A program made the position numbers and the translations under genes. Below the pieces are notes generated by a model. It was not told where the DNA came from. It did not search any database and saw nothing but the letters and a program-made list of their open reading frames with translations. Positions 1 through 8,613 of a stretch of DNA of 64,000 nucleotides are shown here, one piece after another. This DNA comes from Amycolatopsis albispora (GTDB lineage: Bacteria > Actinomycetota > Actinomycetes > Mycobacteriales > Pseudonocardiaceae): assembly GCF_003312875.1 (NCBI RefSeq), contig NZ_CP015163.1, positions 744,001 through 808,000 on the forward strand. Direction: 5' to 3'. How positions within the stretch are numbered: the first letter of the stretch is position 1; every line of letters starts with the position of its first letter.

Positions 1-267
1 CCCGTGCGCGAGGTCTTCGCGTCACCCCGGCACCCGTACACGCGCGGGCTGCTGGATTCGGTGCCCGAGCACGGGGTGCGGGGCAAGCCGCTGCACGCCG
101 TGCCGGGCAGCCCGCCCGAACTCAGCGCGGTACCGTCCGGTTGTGTTTTCCAGGCGCGGTGCCCGAAGGCCGCGGACCGCTGCGCCGAGTCGCGCCCGGT
201 GCTCACCGTGGCCGGCTCCCGCGCGGCCGCCTGCCACTTCCCGGAACAGGAGCCAGCCCATGCCTGA
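1..267 (+). CDS. Oligopeptide ABC transporter ATP-binding protein, C-terminal fragment (DppD/OppD-like)
   Basis: Only the last 88 or so residues are in the window; the start lies upstream. What remains is the C-terminal extension typical of peptide importer ATPases: the HPYTRGLL motif near the left edge, followed by a cysteine-bearing tail (CVFQARCPKAADRC, later ACHF) of the oligo_HPY type, which in related proteins can hold an iron-sulfur cluster. The stop codon overlaps the ATG of the next ATPase by 8 bases, so the two are translationally coupled and should form the ATPase pair of one importer. Permease and binding-protein genes would lie to the left. Confidence 0.85.
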   Translation, partial: PVREVFASPRHPYTRGLLDSVPEHGVRGKPLHAVPGSPPELSAVPSGCVFQARCPKAADRCAESRPVLTVAGSRAAACHFPEQEPAHA

Positions 268-1234
268 CAACCTGCTCGAGGTCAGCGGCATCCGGAAGAC
301 CTTCCGGGTGGGCAAGAACCGGCTGACCGCGCTCGACGGGGTCGATCTCCGGATCGGCCGCGGGGAAACCGTCGGCCTGGTGGGGGAGTCCGGCTGCGGC
401 AAGTCCACCCTGGCCCGCGTGCTGATGCTGCTGGAACGCCCGGACGAAGGCACCGTGCGGTTCGCCGGGCAGGACCCGTTTTCCCTGCGGGGCAAGGAAC
501 TGCTCGCCTGGCGACGCCGGGTGCAGATGGTCTTCCAGGACCCGTTCGCCTCGCTGAACGCGCGGATGACCGCGGCCGAGCTGATCGGCGAGCCGTGGCG
601 CACGCACCGCGACGTGGTGCCGACCGCGGCCGAGCGCGCCGCGCGGACCAGGGAGCTGCTCGACCTGGTCGGCCTGCGCGCGAGCGACGCCGAGCGGTAT
701 CCGAACGAGTTCTCCGGCGGGCAGCGGCAGCGCCTGGGCATCGCCCGCGCGCTGGCGCTGAACCCCGACCTGATCATCTGCGACGAGCCGGTGTCCGCTT
801 TGGACCTTTCGGTGCAGGCGCAGGTGCTGAACCTGCTCGCCGAGCTGCAGCAGCGGCTCGGGGTGTCCTACTTGTTCATCTCGCACGACCTGTCCGTGGT
901 CCGGCACGTCGCCGACCGGGTTTCGGTGATGTACCTGGGAAAGGTGATCGAACAGGGGCCGGCGGCCGCCGTGTTCGACCACCCGGTGCACCCGTACACG
1001 GCCGCGTTGATGTCGGCGGCGCCCACGCTGGACGTCTCCGGCGCGGACCGCCCTGACCGGATCCTGCTGCGTGGTGAGCTACCGTCCCCTTTGGACCCGC
1101 CATCGGGTTGCCGCTTCCGCACCCGCTGCTGGCAGGCGGCGGATCGCTGCGCCGAGGTGCCGCCGGTAGCCGCGCGGGAGTCGGACGAGCATGAAGGACT
1201 CTGTCATTTCCCGCTCACGGCGGCCGCGGTGTGA
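260..1234 (+). CDS. Oligopeptide/dipeptide ABC transporter ATP-binding protein (DppF/OppF-like)
   Basis: Second cytoplasmic ATPase of the peptide-type importer, 324 residues, of usual length. Walker A is GESGCGKST at about 42-50, the signature SGGQRQR at about 151, Walker B followed by DEPVSALD at about 170-182, and the H-loop ISHD at about 207. HPVHPYTAALM and a cysteine tail (CRFRTRCWQAADRC) form the family's C-terminal extension. I chose ATG 260 over an upstream in-frame start because it opens on MPDNLLEVSGIRKTF, the usual beginning, and overlaps the upstream stop. Its own stop overlaps the following GTG. Peptides are the family's normal cargo, but other small solutes are possible. Confidence 0.92.
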   Translation: MPDNLLEVSGIRKTFRVGKNRLTALDGVDLRIGRGETVGLVGESGCGKSTLARVLMLLERPDEGTVRFAGQDPFSLRGKELLAWRRRVQMVFQDPFASLNARMTAAELIGEPWRTHRDVVPTAAERAARTRELLDLVGLRASDAERYPNEFSGGQRQRLGIARALALNPDLIICDEPVSALDLSVQAQVLNLLAELQQRLGVSYLFISHDLSVVRHVADRVSVMYLGKVIEQGPAAAVFDHPVHPYTAALMSAAPTLDVSGADRPDRILLRGELPSPLDPPSGCRFRTRCWQAADRCAEVPPVAARESDEHEGLCHFPLTAAAV

Positions 1235-1947
1235 GCGTTCCGGCCTTCCTGCTGCTGTCGGCCGTGGTGCTGGTCGGCTCGCTGCTCCAGGTGTCCATCG
1301 GGTTCGGGCTGGGCATGCTCGCCGCACCGGTGATCGCCCTGCTCGACCCGACGCTGGTGCCGGTGGTGCTGCTCCTGCTGGCGACCGGCGTGACCACGGT
1401 GACCGTGCTGGCCGAACGCGAGCACCTGGACCTGCGCGGCACCGGATGGGCGCTGGGCGGGCGGGTGCCCGGCACGATCGCCGGGGCGGCGCTGGTCGCG
1501 TTCCTGCCAGCGAAAGCACTCGCGCTCAGCGTCGCCGCCGTGGTCCTGCTCGGGGTGGTGGTGAGCCTGCGCGGATTCCGGCCGCACCCGACGCCGCGCG
1601 CGGTGGTGCTGGCCGGGGCCGCGTCCGGGTTGATGGGCACGGCCACCTCGATCGGCGGGCCGCCGATGGCGATGGTGTGGCAGCGTTACGCCGGGCCGAA
1701 GATGCGCGGCACGATGAGCGCGTTCTTCCTGGTCGGCTCGCTGCTGAGCCTGGGCGCGCTGGCCCTCGCGGGAGTGGTGCACCTCGAAACGCTGCGGTAT
1801 TCGGCCTTGCTCGCGCCCGCCGCGGCGGCCGGGGTGCTGCTCGCGCGCCCGTTGTCGCGCCGGCTGGACGCGGACCGGACGCGCGGGGTCGCGATGGTGC
1901 TCGCGGTCGCCGGTGCGGTGACGCTCACCGTCCAGCAGTTCCTCTGA
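1231..1947 (+). CDS. TSUP/TauE-SafE family membrane exporter
   Basis: A 238-residue protein with about eight hydrophobic segments in two similar halves, the layout of the TSUP (TauE/SafE, DUF81) family that moves sulfite, sulfoacetate and other small organic anions across the membrane. The start region is a hydrophobic helix after MSVPAFLLL. The conserved-looking stretch SIGGPPMAMVW lies around residue 145 at the start of the second half. GTG 1231 overlaps the stop of the ABC ATPase, so it is probably cotranscribed with the importer. The 3' end overlaps the convergent dehydrogenase gene by 23 bases. Substrate cannot be told from sequence. Confidence 0.85.
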   Translation: MSVPAFLLLSAVVLVGSLLQVSIGFGLGMLAAPVIALLDPTLVPVVLLLLATGVTTVTVLAEREHLDLRGTGWALGGRVPGTIAGAALVAFLPAKALALSVAAVVLLGVVVSLRGFRPHPTPRAVVLAGAASGLMGTATSIGGPPMAMVWQRYAGPKMRGTMSAFFLVGSLLSLGALALAGVVHLETLRYSALLAPAAAAGVLLARPLSRRLDADRTRGVAMVLAVAGAVTLTVQQFL

Positions 1948-2917
1948 CCACATTGGACAGTTGTGCGCCGTTGGCGAGCCGGCCGATGTTGGCGGCGATT
2001 TCCGCGGCACGGCCGGTGAACGTCTCGCGGGTGTGCCCGGAATGGTGCGGGGTCAGCACCACGTTCTCCAGTTCGTGGAACGGTCGCGTGTACCCGGTCG
2101 CGCCCGCGCCGTCTTTCGGGTGGCTCCACCAGACGTCCAGCGCGGCGCCCGCGATCTCCTCCTCGACCAGCGCGGTGAACAGCGCGTCCTCGTCGACGAT
2201 CGGGCCGCGGGCCACGTTGATCAGCAGGGCGTCGGGCCGCATTCGCGCCAGCTGCGCGGTGCCGATCAAGCCCTTGGTGGCGGAGGAAAGCGGTACCGTC
2301 AGCACCACCACGTCGGATGCGGCGAGCAGTTCGTGGAGCCGGTCGTCGCCGTCCACGCGGTCGAGCCGCAGGTCCGGCGGCAGCGGCGCGTCCGGATTCC
2401 GGCGGACCGCGCGGACCCGCATGCCCAGCGCACCGGCCGCCCGCGCCACCTGCTGCCCGATCTCACCGAATCCGACGACGCCGATCGTCCGCCCGGCCAG
2501 CGTGCCACCGAGCTGGAGCGTCGGATCGAGCGCGACGGATTCCCAGATTCCCCGGCGCAGCAGGCGATCCGCGCGGAGCACCCGCCGCGAGAGCATGAGC
2601 GCCACCATCACCACGTGCTCGGCGATGGACCGGCCGTGGTGGAAGGTGTTGCAGACCGTGGTGCCGGGCGCGAGGGCGTCCAGCGGGATGCGGTCCAGCC
2701 CGGCGCCGGTGACGTGCACCAGCCGCAGGTCGGCACCGGCCTCGGCCATCGGCACGGTCATCCGGGACGCCACCAGCACGTCGGCGCCGCCGAGGCGCGC
2801 GACCACCTCGTCGTCCGGGCGGCCCGCGAGGAACTCCCAGTCGTGGCCGTCGGTCCCGTCGCGGGTCAGCTCGCCGGTGAACCGGCTCAGGATCGGGTCG
2901 GTCAGCAGGATCCTCAT
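1925..2917 (-). CDS. D-2-hydroxyacid dehydrogenase, NAD(P)-dependent
   Basis: Cytoplasmic oxidoreductase of 330 residues, the usual size for the formate/glycerate/lactate D-2-hydroxyacid dehydrogenase family. The nucleotide-binding loop GVVGFGEIGQ is at about 146-155; NVARGPIVDEDAL near 235 carries the catalytic arginine region, and HHSGHTRETF near 295 the catalytic histidine. The gene starts 4 bases after the glucarate dehydratase stop, so the two form an operon. It may act on a hydroxy acid from the same sugar-acid route, or be a hydroxypyruvate/glyoxylate reductase; the sequence does not decide. Confidence 0.85.
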   Translation of the reverse strand: MRILLTDPILSRFTGELTRDGTDGHDWEFLAGRPDDEVVARLGGADVLVASRMTVPMAEAGADLRLVHVTGAGLDRIPLDALAPGTTVCNTFHHGRSIAEHVVMVALMLSRRVLRADRLLRRGIWESVALDPTLQLGGTLAGRTIGVVGFGEIGQQVARAAGALGMRVRAVRRNPDAPLPPDLRLDRVDGDDRLHELLAASDVVVLTVPLSSATKGLIGTAQLARMRPDALLINVARGPIVDEDALFTALVEEEIAGAALDVWWSHPKDGAGATGYTRPFHELENVVLTPHHSGHTRETFTGRAAEIAANIGRLANGAQLSNVVRGTAGR

Positions 2918-2921
2918 CGGC

Positions 2922-4199
2922 TCACCAGCGCGGCGCGGTGGGATCGAAGTCCGGCTCGAAACGCCGGTAGTAGCCGGTGTCGTCGCGTTCGCGGATGCCG
3001 CACGACAGGTACTGCTCGTGCAACCGGGCCAGCGCGTCGTGGTCCAGTTCGACGCCGAGGCCGGGGCTGGTGGGCACCGCGACCGCGCCGTCTTCGAAAG
3101 TGAGCGCGCCGGGCACGATCACGTCGTCGGCCGTGTCCTTCCACGGCCAGTGCGTGTCGCAGGCGTAGGTCAGGTTCGGCGTGGCGGCGGCGAGATGCGT
3201 CATCGCCGCGAGGCTGATGCCGAGGTGCGAGTTCGAGTGCATGGACAGGCCCAGGCCGAAGGTGTCACAGATACCGGCGAGCGTGCGCGAGCGGTCCAGG
3301 CCGCCCCAGAAGTGGTGGTCGGACAACACCACCTGCACCGCGTCCGCCTTGACGGCGGGCTCGACGTGGTCGAAGGCGACCACGCACATGTTGGTGGCCA
3401 GCGGCATCGGCACCTCACGCGCGACCGCCGCCATGCCCTCGATGCCGGTGGTCGGGTCCTCCAGGTATTCGAGCACGCCGTCGAGCCGCTGCCCGACCCG
3501 GATCGAGGTCTCCACGCTCCAGGCGCCGTTCGGATCGATCCTCAGTGGATGGTCGGGGAAAGCCTTGCGCAGCTCGAGAATCGCCTCGATCTCGGCTTCC
3601 GGCGCGAACACCCCGCCCTTGAGCTTGATCGCGCTGAAGCCGTATTCGCCGATCATCCGCCCGGCCTGGGCGACGAGCTGTGCCGGGTCGAGCGCGGCAC
3701 CCCAGCTGTCGTCCTCGGCGCCGGGGTGCCCGGCCCACTTGTAGAAGAGGTAGGCGCTGTAGTCCACGCGGTCGCGGACGGCGCCGCCGAGCAGGTCGCT
3801 GACCGGGCGGCCGACGGCCTTGCCCTGGATGTCCAGGCAGGCGACCTCGAACGGGGACAGCACGCGGTCCGCGGTGCTGCTGCCGGTGACCATTCCGCTC
3901 ATGCCGTGCCCGCCGGTGCTCCGGTCGGTGGCCAGCGCGACGCGGATCCGGCGGGCGATTTCGTTGACGTGCCAGACATCGACGCCGGTGAGTTCGGCCG
4001 CCGCGATCCGGAGCCGGTCGAGGTGGCCCGCGTCGCCGTAGGTCTCGCCGAGGCCGGTCAGGCCCGAATCGGTTTCCAGCTCGACGATCGCCCGCAGGGC
4101 GAAGGGCTCGTGCACGCCGACGGTGTTGAGCAGCGGGAGGTCGGTGAAGGCCACCGGGGTGACGCGCACTTCGCGGATGCGGTGGGACTCGTCGGGCAC
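2922..4199 (-). CDS. gudD: Glucarate dehydratase, enolase superfamily
   Basis: Predicted to dehydrate D-glucarate (and probably L-idarate) to 5-keto-4-deoxy-D-glucarate in the cytoplasm. The 425-residue length and motifs fit GudD: a KLK catalytic pair in AIKLKGGVF, metal ligands in RIDPNGAWS and EDPT, ATNMCV, SDHHFWGG, and the general-base histidine motif SMHSNSHLGIS. That last motif with SDHH is very characteristic of this branch of the mandelate-racemase subgroup. GTG 4199 is preceded at good spacing by GGAGG. The start lies just below a gap holding palindromes that could be operators for the adjacent IclR regulator. Confidence 0.92.
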   Translation of the reverse strand: MPDESHRIREVRVTPVAFTDLPLLNTVGVHEPFALRAIVELETDSGLTGLGETYGDAGHLDRLRIAAAELTGVDVWHVNEIARRIRVALATDRSTGGHGMSGMVTGSSTADRVLSPFEVACLDIQGKAVGRPVSDLLGGAVRDRVDYSAYLFYKWAGHPGAEDDSWGAALDPAQLVAQAGRMIGEYGFSAIKLKGGVFAPEAEIEAILELRKAFPDHPLRIDPNGAWSVETSIRVGQRLDGVLEYLEDPTTGIEGMAAVAREVPMPLATNMCVVAFDHVEPAVKADAVQVVLSDHHFWGGLDRSRTLAGICDTFGLGLSMHSNSHLGISLAAMTHLAAATPNLTYACDTHWPWKDTADDVIVPGALTFEDGAVAVPTSPGLGVELDHDALARLHEQYLSCGIRERDDTGYYRRFEPDFDPTAPRW

Positions 4200-4252
4200 C
4201 AGTGGACCTCCGGGCTAGAGCGGGCGGTTGGCCCGACCCTAACCCGGGGCGG

Positions 4253-4284
4253 TTCACATGTGAAGACGCATGTCACATATGTAG
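4253..4284. promoter_or_regulatory. Candidate operator region for gudD
   Basis: The gap between the IclR stop and the gudD start holds a perfect 12-base palindrome, TTCACATGTGAA at 4253-4264, and a second imperfect one about ten bases on (GTC, CATATG, GAC at about 4272-4286). The position, just upstream of gudD on the minus strand and next to an IclR gene, suggests sites for that regulator. Assignment to the regulator is inference. Confidence 0.5.
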
Positions 4285-4291
4285 ACGATAT

Positions 4292-5089
4292 TCACGGCTG
4301 GCCGAGGTCGCTGGTCATCGCCGCCTGCTCGATGGTTTCGCGGGCCCGCCGCATCGCGGTCAGGATCTCCGCCTCGCGTGCCGGGTTCAGCCGGGTCAGC
4401 GGCACTGAACAGCTGATCGCGTCGGTGGCGGGGCTGGTGTAGCGCAACGGCAGCGCGAAGCACTGGAGGCCGACGCTGTTCTCCTCGCGGTCCACCGCGT
4501 ACCCGCGTTCGCGGACCCCGGCGAGGTCGTCGAGCAGGGCGGGACGGTTGACCAGGGTGTGCGGGGTGAGCGCGGTCAGCTTCTCGGGCAGGTGGCCGTC
4601 GAGTTCGGCGGGGTCGAGCTCGGCCAGCAGCGCCTTGCCGAGCGCGGTCGAGTACGCGGGCAGGTCCCGGCCGACGCGGTTGTGCGGGCGCAGGTACTGG
4701 CTGGAGGCGCGGGTGACCAGGTAGACCACGTCCTCGCCGTCGAGCCTGCCGAGGTGGAAGGTCTCGTCGAGGTGCTCGCCGAGCATGTCGAGCACCGGCT
4801 TGGCGACGCGGACGCACGGGTCGGTGTCGAGATAGGTGGTGCCGGCGAGCAGGGCGCGGATGCCGATGCCGTACAGGGTGCCCGACGCGTCGGTGCGGAC
4901 CCAGCCGTACTTGGCCAGCGTCCGGAGCAGGGCGTAGCAGCTGCTGCGGGGCATGCCCAGCGCTTCGCTCAGCTCGCGGAGCCTGGCCGGGCGATTGCGG
5001 CGGGCGGCCAGCAACTCCAGCAACTCCAGGGTGCGCGCCGCCGACTTGACCTCGCGGACACCACCCTCCCCGGGCTCGGGTGCGGCCAT
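4292..5089 (-). CDS. IclR-family transcriptional regulator
   Basis: A 265-residue DNA-binding protein with an N-terminal winged helix (about 20-75; RELSEALGMPRSSCYALL is the helix-turn-helix) and a C-terminal IclR ligand domain with YSTALGKALLAEL and GYAVDREENSVGLQC. The open frame runs far upstream, but ATG 5089 has GGAGGG about seven bases before it and gives the normal family length. It lies immediately upstream of gudD in the same direction and probably controls the glucarate operon, as IclR proteins often do for sugar-acid genes. The effector is unknown. Confidence 0.9.
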   Translation of the reverse strand: MAAPEPGEGGVREVKSAARTLELLELLAARRNRPARLRELSEALGMPRSSCYALLRTLAKYGWVRTDASGTLYGIGIRALLAGTTYLDTDPCVRVAKPVLDMLGEHLDETFHLGRLDGEDVVYLVTRASSQYLRPHNRVGRDLPAYSTALGKALLAELDPAELDGHLPEKLTALTPHTLVNRPALLDDLAGVRERGYAVDREENSVGLQCFALPLRYTSPATDAISCSVPLTRLNPAREAEILTAMRRARETIEQAAMTSDLGQP

Positions 5090-5192
5090 CAACGCCCTCC
5101 AACCTCCACGGACAACGGCCGACACGGTACCCCGCTGCCCGTCCGGGAGGCGGCACACTCCAGAGCGAACGACCTGCCGCGGGGTCGCCTCC

Positions 5193-5249
5193 TGAACACG
5201 AATGTGGCTTTCGGGGCGAAATCCGCCCCGAAAGCCACATTCGTGTTCA
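5193..5249. repeat. Dispersed palindrome E1 (perfect 26-bp arms)
   Basis: Two perfectly complementary 26-base arms (5193-5218 and 5224-5249) around a 5-base loop. Each arm contains the shared core GAATGTGGCTTTC or its complement. It starts 23 bases beyond the stop of the minus-strand P1 peptidase and precedes the IclR gene, so it could end transcription of the peptidase. There is no T-run. It is one of four related copies in the window (E1-E4). Confidence 0.9.
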
Positions 5250-5271
5250 ACCCCGGCTGGGCGCTGCGGGG

Positions 5272-6339
5272 TCAGCGTGACCAGCGGGCCAGGGGGAGCG
5301 CCGGGACCCGGCGGCCCCGGTATCCCGTCATCTCCTGGTTCGACACCAGTGCGTTGAGCACCGCCTCCTCCACGGCCTGCACGACCGCCTCGAAGAACGG
5401 GTCGATGTGGCCCCACGGCACAAAACGCAGCGTTTCGTACGCGTCGTCCGAAGGTCGCGGGAAACGGCTCGTGAGCGCCCCGGCGTTCGCCGTGCTGAAG
5501 GCCAGGAAGAGGTCGCCCGAGAAGTGGGAGCCGGTGGTGCCGGTGCGGGCGAGGCCGAGCGGAACCCGCCTGGCCAGCGCCGTGCACTGGCCAGGCAGCA
5601 GCGGCGCGTCGGTCCCCATCAGCACGATGACCGAACCGGCGCCGGGCGGGGCGAGCCAGCCGGTGTCGGACATCGGGTCGTCGTCGGTCAGGTCCCGGCC
5701 GACCGGCACGCCCGCGACCGTCAGTTCCCGGCGGCTGCCGAAGTTCGCCTGCACCAGTGCGCCGACGGTGTACCGGTCTTCCCCGTGCGCAACCGCCCGC
5801 GACGCCGTGCCCGTCCCGCCCTTGAAGCCGTAGCAGGTCATGCCGGTGCCGCCGCCGACCGAGCCCTCCGCCACCGGGCCACCGCGCGCCGCGTCGATCG
5901 CGGCCAGCGCGTGTCCGGTGTGGACGGTCGCCGCGTTGACGTCGTTGAGGTAACCGTCCCAGGTTTCGGCGACCACGGGCAGCAGCCACTCCGCCGCCGC
6001 GCCCGGCCGCTCGCGCACCACCCAGTCGATCACGCCGCGGTGGCACGGCCCGACCGCGTGCGTGTTCGTCAGCAACACGGGCAGGGACAGCGAACCGGTC
6101 TCGGCGAGCCACGCGGTGCCGGTCATTTCCCCGTTGCCGTTGAGCGAAAAAGTACCCGCCGCGCACGGCAGGTCGAAGCCGGCGCGCCCACGCGGCAGCA
6201 CCGCGGTGACACCGGTGCGCACCGAATCGCCCTCGGTCAGCGTGGTGAAACCGACCTCGACCCCGGGCACGTCGGTGATCGCGTTGTGCGGGCCGGGCTC
6301 GCCGGGCAGGTCGATGGCCAGGTCACGGGCTCGGGTCAC
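5272..6339 (-). CDS. P1-family (S58, DmpA-like) peptidase
   Basis: A 355-residue N-terminal-nucleophile hydrolase of the DmpA/NylC-type P1 family. These enzymes cut themselves just before a serine or threonine and then act as aminopeptidases or amidases. The family opening is visible (GPHNAITDVPGVEVG, then TGVTAVLPRG), as is the processing site EGSVGGGTGM with Ser about 160 as nucleophile. GTG 6339 has GGAGG upstream and overlaps the TetR stop by 4 bases, so the peptidase is cotranscribed with its likely regulator. No signal peptide is seen. The substrate may be a small peptide or amide and may relate to the neighbouring APC permease. Confidence 0.88.
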   Translation of the reverse strand: MTRARDLAIDLPGEPGPHNAITDVPGVEVGFTTLTEGDSVRTGVTAVLPRGRAGFDLPCAAGTFSLNGNGEMTGTAWLAETGSLSLPVLLTNTHAVGPCHRGVIDWVVRERPGAAAEWLLPVVAETWDGYLNDVNAATVHTGHALAAIDAARGGPVAEGSVGGGTGMTCYGFKGGTGTASRAVAHGEDRYTVGALVQANFGSRRELTVAGVPVGRDLTDDDPMSDTGWLAPPGAGSVIVLMGTDAPLLPGQCTALARRVPLGLARTGTTGSHFSGDLFLAFSTANAGALTSRFPRPSDDAYETLRFVPWGHIDPFFEAVVQAVEEAVLNALVSNQEMTGYRGRRVPALPLARWSR

Positions 6340-6950
6340 GATTCCTCCAGTGCGCAGCGCGTCGCGGTCCGGGCGTAGGACAGCAGCAGTTCCTCGGCGG
6401 TGGCACGGTCCAAAGGGGACACCGCCTGCGTCAGGTGCAGCCCGTACCCGTCCTCCATGGCGACCAGGTTCCGCGCGATCGTCACCGGCGCGTCCGCCAG
6501 GTCGAACACCCCGGTGGCCGCGCCCGCTTCGAGAATCGAGGTGTAACAACGGACCTGGCGTTCGTAGAGCGCGATGTGCCTGGCCGCATAGGCGGGATCG
6601 CGGCGCGAGATGGTGCCGAGTTCGTAGAGCAGCACGCAAAGTTCGTCGTCCGGGCCGGTGGGCAGGCCGCTGGCGATCATGGCCCGCAGCCGGGCGGGCG
6701 GGCTCTGCCCGGCCGCGGCGCGTTCGCGGGCTTCGCAGAACCGCTCGACCGCGTCGCGCTGCACTTCCCGCAGCAGCTCGGCCAGGCTGGGGAAGTAGTA
6801 CAGCACCGAACCCGACGACATGCCGGCGCCGTCGGCGATGTCCCGCAGCCGCAGGTCCAGCACCCCGCGCTCGACCACCGCCCGCCGCGCCACCGCCACC
6901 AGTTCCGTCCGCCGCTCGGTCGCCCTGCTCGGTCTTGCCATGCCGGTCAT
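6336..6950 (-). CDS. TetR-family transcriptional regulator
   Basis: A 204-residue regulator with an N-terminal TetR helix-turn-helix (LRDIADGAGMSSGSVLYYF, about 37-55) and a helical ligand-binding domain. It is first in an operon with the P1 peptidase and divergent from an APC permease gene. The intergenic region carries several TTCAAAGA/TCTCTGAA half-sites that are its probable targets. ATG 6950 is used; a second ATG three codons downstream is possible. Confidence 0.9.
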   Translation of the reverse strand: MTGMARPSRATERRTELVAVARRAVVERGVLDLRLRDIADGAGMSSGSVLYYFPSLAELLREVQRDAVERFCEARERAAAGQSPPARLRAMIASGLPTGPDDELCVLLYELGTISRRDPAYAARHIALYERQVRCYTSILEAGAATGVFDLADAPVTIARNLVAMEDGYGLHLTQAVSPLDRATAEELLLSYARTATRCALEES

Positions 6951-7051
6951 TCTTCAAAGAGAGTTCAGAAAACGCAACCACGGTCTTGACTTGACAGCGG
7001 CGACGACCTTTGATGCTGGGTCATCGGTTCTCTGAAGGAGCTTCAAAGAAC
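6951..7051. promoter_or_regulatory. Divergent promoter with clustered TetR-type half-sites
   Basis: A near-perfect inverted repeat at 7027-7051 pairs GTTCTCTGAA with TTCAAAGAAC across GGAGC, one mismatch in 10-base arms. Two more half-sites of the same kind lie in direct orientation at about 6952-6972, by the TetR start. A possible promoter toward the permease is TTGACT at 6986-6991 and TTTGAT at 7009-7014 (17-base spacing), putting the transcription start just before the palindrome, where a repressor would block it. Confidence 0.6.
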
Positions 7052-7065
7052 ACTGGAGGTCGACC

Positions 7066-8463
7066 GTGGCCGTCCCCGCTCTCCGCCGTGGGCTCCGCAC
7101 CCTCGGCACGCTGCTCATCACCCTGTCCGCGATCAGCCCGGCGTCCTCGGTTTTTGTCATCGCCCCCGGCGTGCTCACCGGGGCCGGTTCCGGCGCGTTC
7201 TACAGCTTCGTGGCCGCCGCCGTGGTCGGCGTGTTCATGGCCTTCGTCTACGCCGAGCTGGCTTCGGCCTTCCCGCTGGCCGGTGGGGAATACGCGATCA
7301 CCGCGCGCACGCTCGGGCGGCTGCCGGGATTTGTCGTGCTCGGCATCATGATCGTCACGCAGGTGCTCATCCTCGCGGTGATCGCGCTCGGCGTCGGGAC
7401 CTATCTCGGCGTGCTGATCCCCGGGCTGTCCGCTCCCGTGGCGGCCGCGGTGACCTGCGTGGTCGCCGGGCTGGTCGCGGTGTTCGACATCAAGCTCAAC
7501 GCCTGGATCACCGGCGTCTTCCTGGCCATCGAGCTGCTGGCGCTGGCCGTGGTCGCCGCGCTGGGCCTGCTCGACCCGGTGCGCCCGTTCACCGAGTTGC
7601 TCACCCAGCCGGTCGCCGCCGACGGTGGCCCGGCCACCGTCGGCGCCATCGTGGTGGCGACGTCGGTGGCGATCTTCGCCTACAACGGTTACGGCTCGGC
7701 GGTCTACTTCGGTGAGGAGACGCAGGACGCCGGGCGCGGGGTGGCGCGCGCGATCTTGCTCGCACTGGGCATCACGGTGCTCGCCGAGCTGGTCCCGGTG
7801 ACCGCCGTGCTGCTCGGCTCGGCGGACCTCGGTGCGTTGTTCTCCGCGCCGAACATGCTTTCGCACTTCGTCACCGAACGGGGTGGCGGCACGCTCGACA
7901 CCGTCGTCAGCCTGGCGGTCGCGCTGGCGATCATCAACGCGGTGCTGGCGATCGTGCTGATCAGCTCACGGCTGGTGTTCAGCAGTGGCCGCGACCGCGC
8001 GTGGCCGGCGCCGGTCAACCGCGCGCTGGCGAAGGTGCACCCCCGGTTCGGCACGCCGTGGGTGGCCACCATCGGCACCGGCGTGGTGGCCGCCGTGCTG
8101 TGCTTTGTGGACGAACAGGTGCTGCTGGTGGTCACCAGCACCGCGATCGTGGTGGTGTACGCGGCGCTGTGCCTCGGCGCCATCGCCGGACGGCGGTCGG
8201 GGGCCACCGCGCACGCCCGGTACCGGATGCCGTGGTTCCCGGTCGCGCCCGTGCTGGCGCTGGCCGCGCTCGGTTTTGTGCTGTACCAGAACGCCCGCGA
8301 CCCGGAGATCGGACGACCCAGCTTGCTGGTCACCGCGGGCATCGCGCTGCTGGCGGTGGTCTACTACCTGCTCGTGCGCCGCCGCCGGGGCGGCTGGGTA
8401 CTCGCCGAGCCCGTCACCGAGGAACCCACAGCACCGGCCCGGCCGGATGGGGATCGGAGCTGA
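7066..8463 (+). CDS. APC-superfamily amino acid permease
   Basis: A 465-residue integral membrane transporter with about 12 hydrophobic segments and APC-type features: ISPASSVFVIAPG in the first segment and an ELASAFPLAGGEYA motif near 63-76. The C-terminal tail is short and acidic. GTG 7066 follows a GGAGG. It is divergent from the TetR/P1-peptidase operon and faces the candidate operator, so it probably imports the amino acid, amine or amide handled by the peptidase. The specific substrate cannot be deduced. Confidence 0.88.
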   Translation: MAVPALRRGLRTLGTLLITLSAISPASSVFVIAPGVLTGAGSGAFYSFVAAAVVGVFMAFVYAELASAFPLAGGEYAITARTLGRLPGFVVLGIMIVTQVLILAVIALGVGTYLGVLIPGLSAPVAAAVTCVVAGLVAVFDIKLNAWITGVFLAIELLALAVVAALGLLDPVRPFTELLTQPVAADGGPATVGAIVVATSVAIFAYNGYGSAVYFGEETQDAGRGVARAILLALGITVLAELVPVTAVLLGSADLGALFSAPNMLSHFVTERGGGTLDTVVSLAVALAIINAVLAIVLISSRLVFSSGRDRAWPAPVNRALAKVHPRFGTPWVATIGTGVVAAVLCFVDEQVLLVVTSTAIVVVYAALCLGAIAGRRSGATAHARYRMPWFPVAPVLALAALGFVLYQNARDPEIGRPSLLVTAGIALLAVVYYLLVRRRRGGWVLAEPVTEEPTAPARPDGDRS

Positions 8464-8486
8464 CCAGGTCACCGCGGTGGGCAGCA

Positions 8487-8543
8487 GTGTCACGAATGTG
8501 GCTTTCGAGACGCCAAACGTCTCGAAAGCCACATTCGTGACAC
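8487..8543. repeat. Dispersed palindrome E2 (perfect 26-bp arms)
   Basis: Arms 8487-8512 and 8518-8543 are perfectly complementary around a 5-base loop and contain the core GAATGTGGCTTTC. The element begins 24 bases after the permease stop, in the tail-to-head gap before the crotonase gene. The flanks differ from E1 but keep full pairing. A terminator or insulator role is possible. Confidence 0.9.
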
Positions 8544-8613
8544 GACACTGCCCCGGAGGACAGCGCCGCGGCGGCACTGCGATGGTGGGGGTGACCGCGG
8601 CGAAAGGAAAGCG

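Noticed and set aside
1191..4442. A 1083-codon open frame on the plus strand across the dehydrogenase, gudD and IclR genes
   Set aside because: It is antisense to three well-supported minus-strand genes, has no family resemblance, and long antisense frames are expected in DNA of this GC content.
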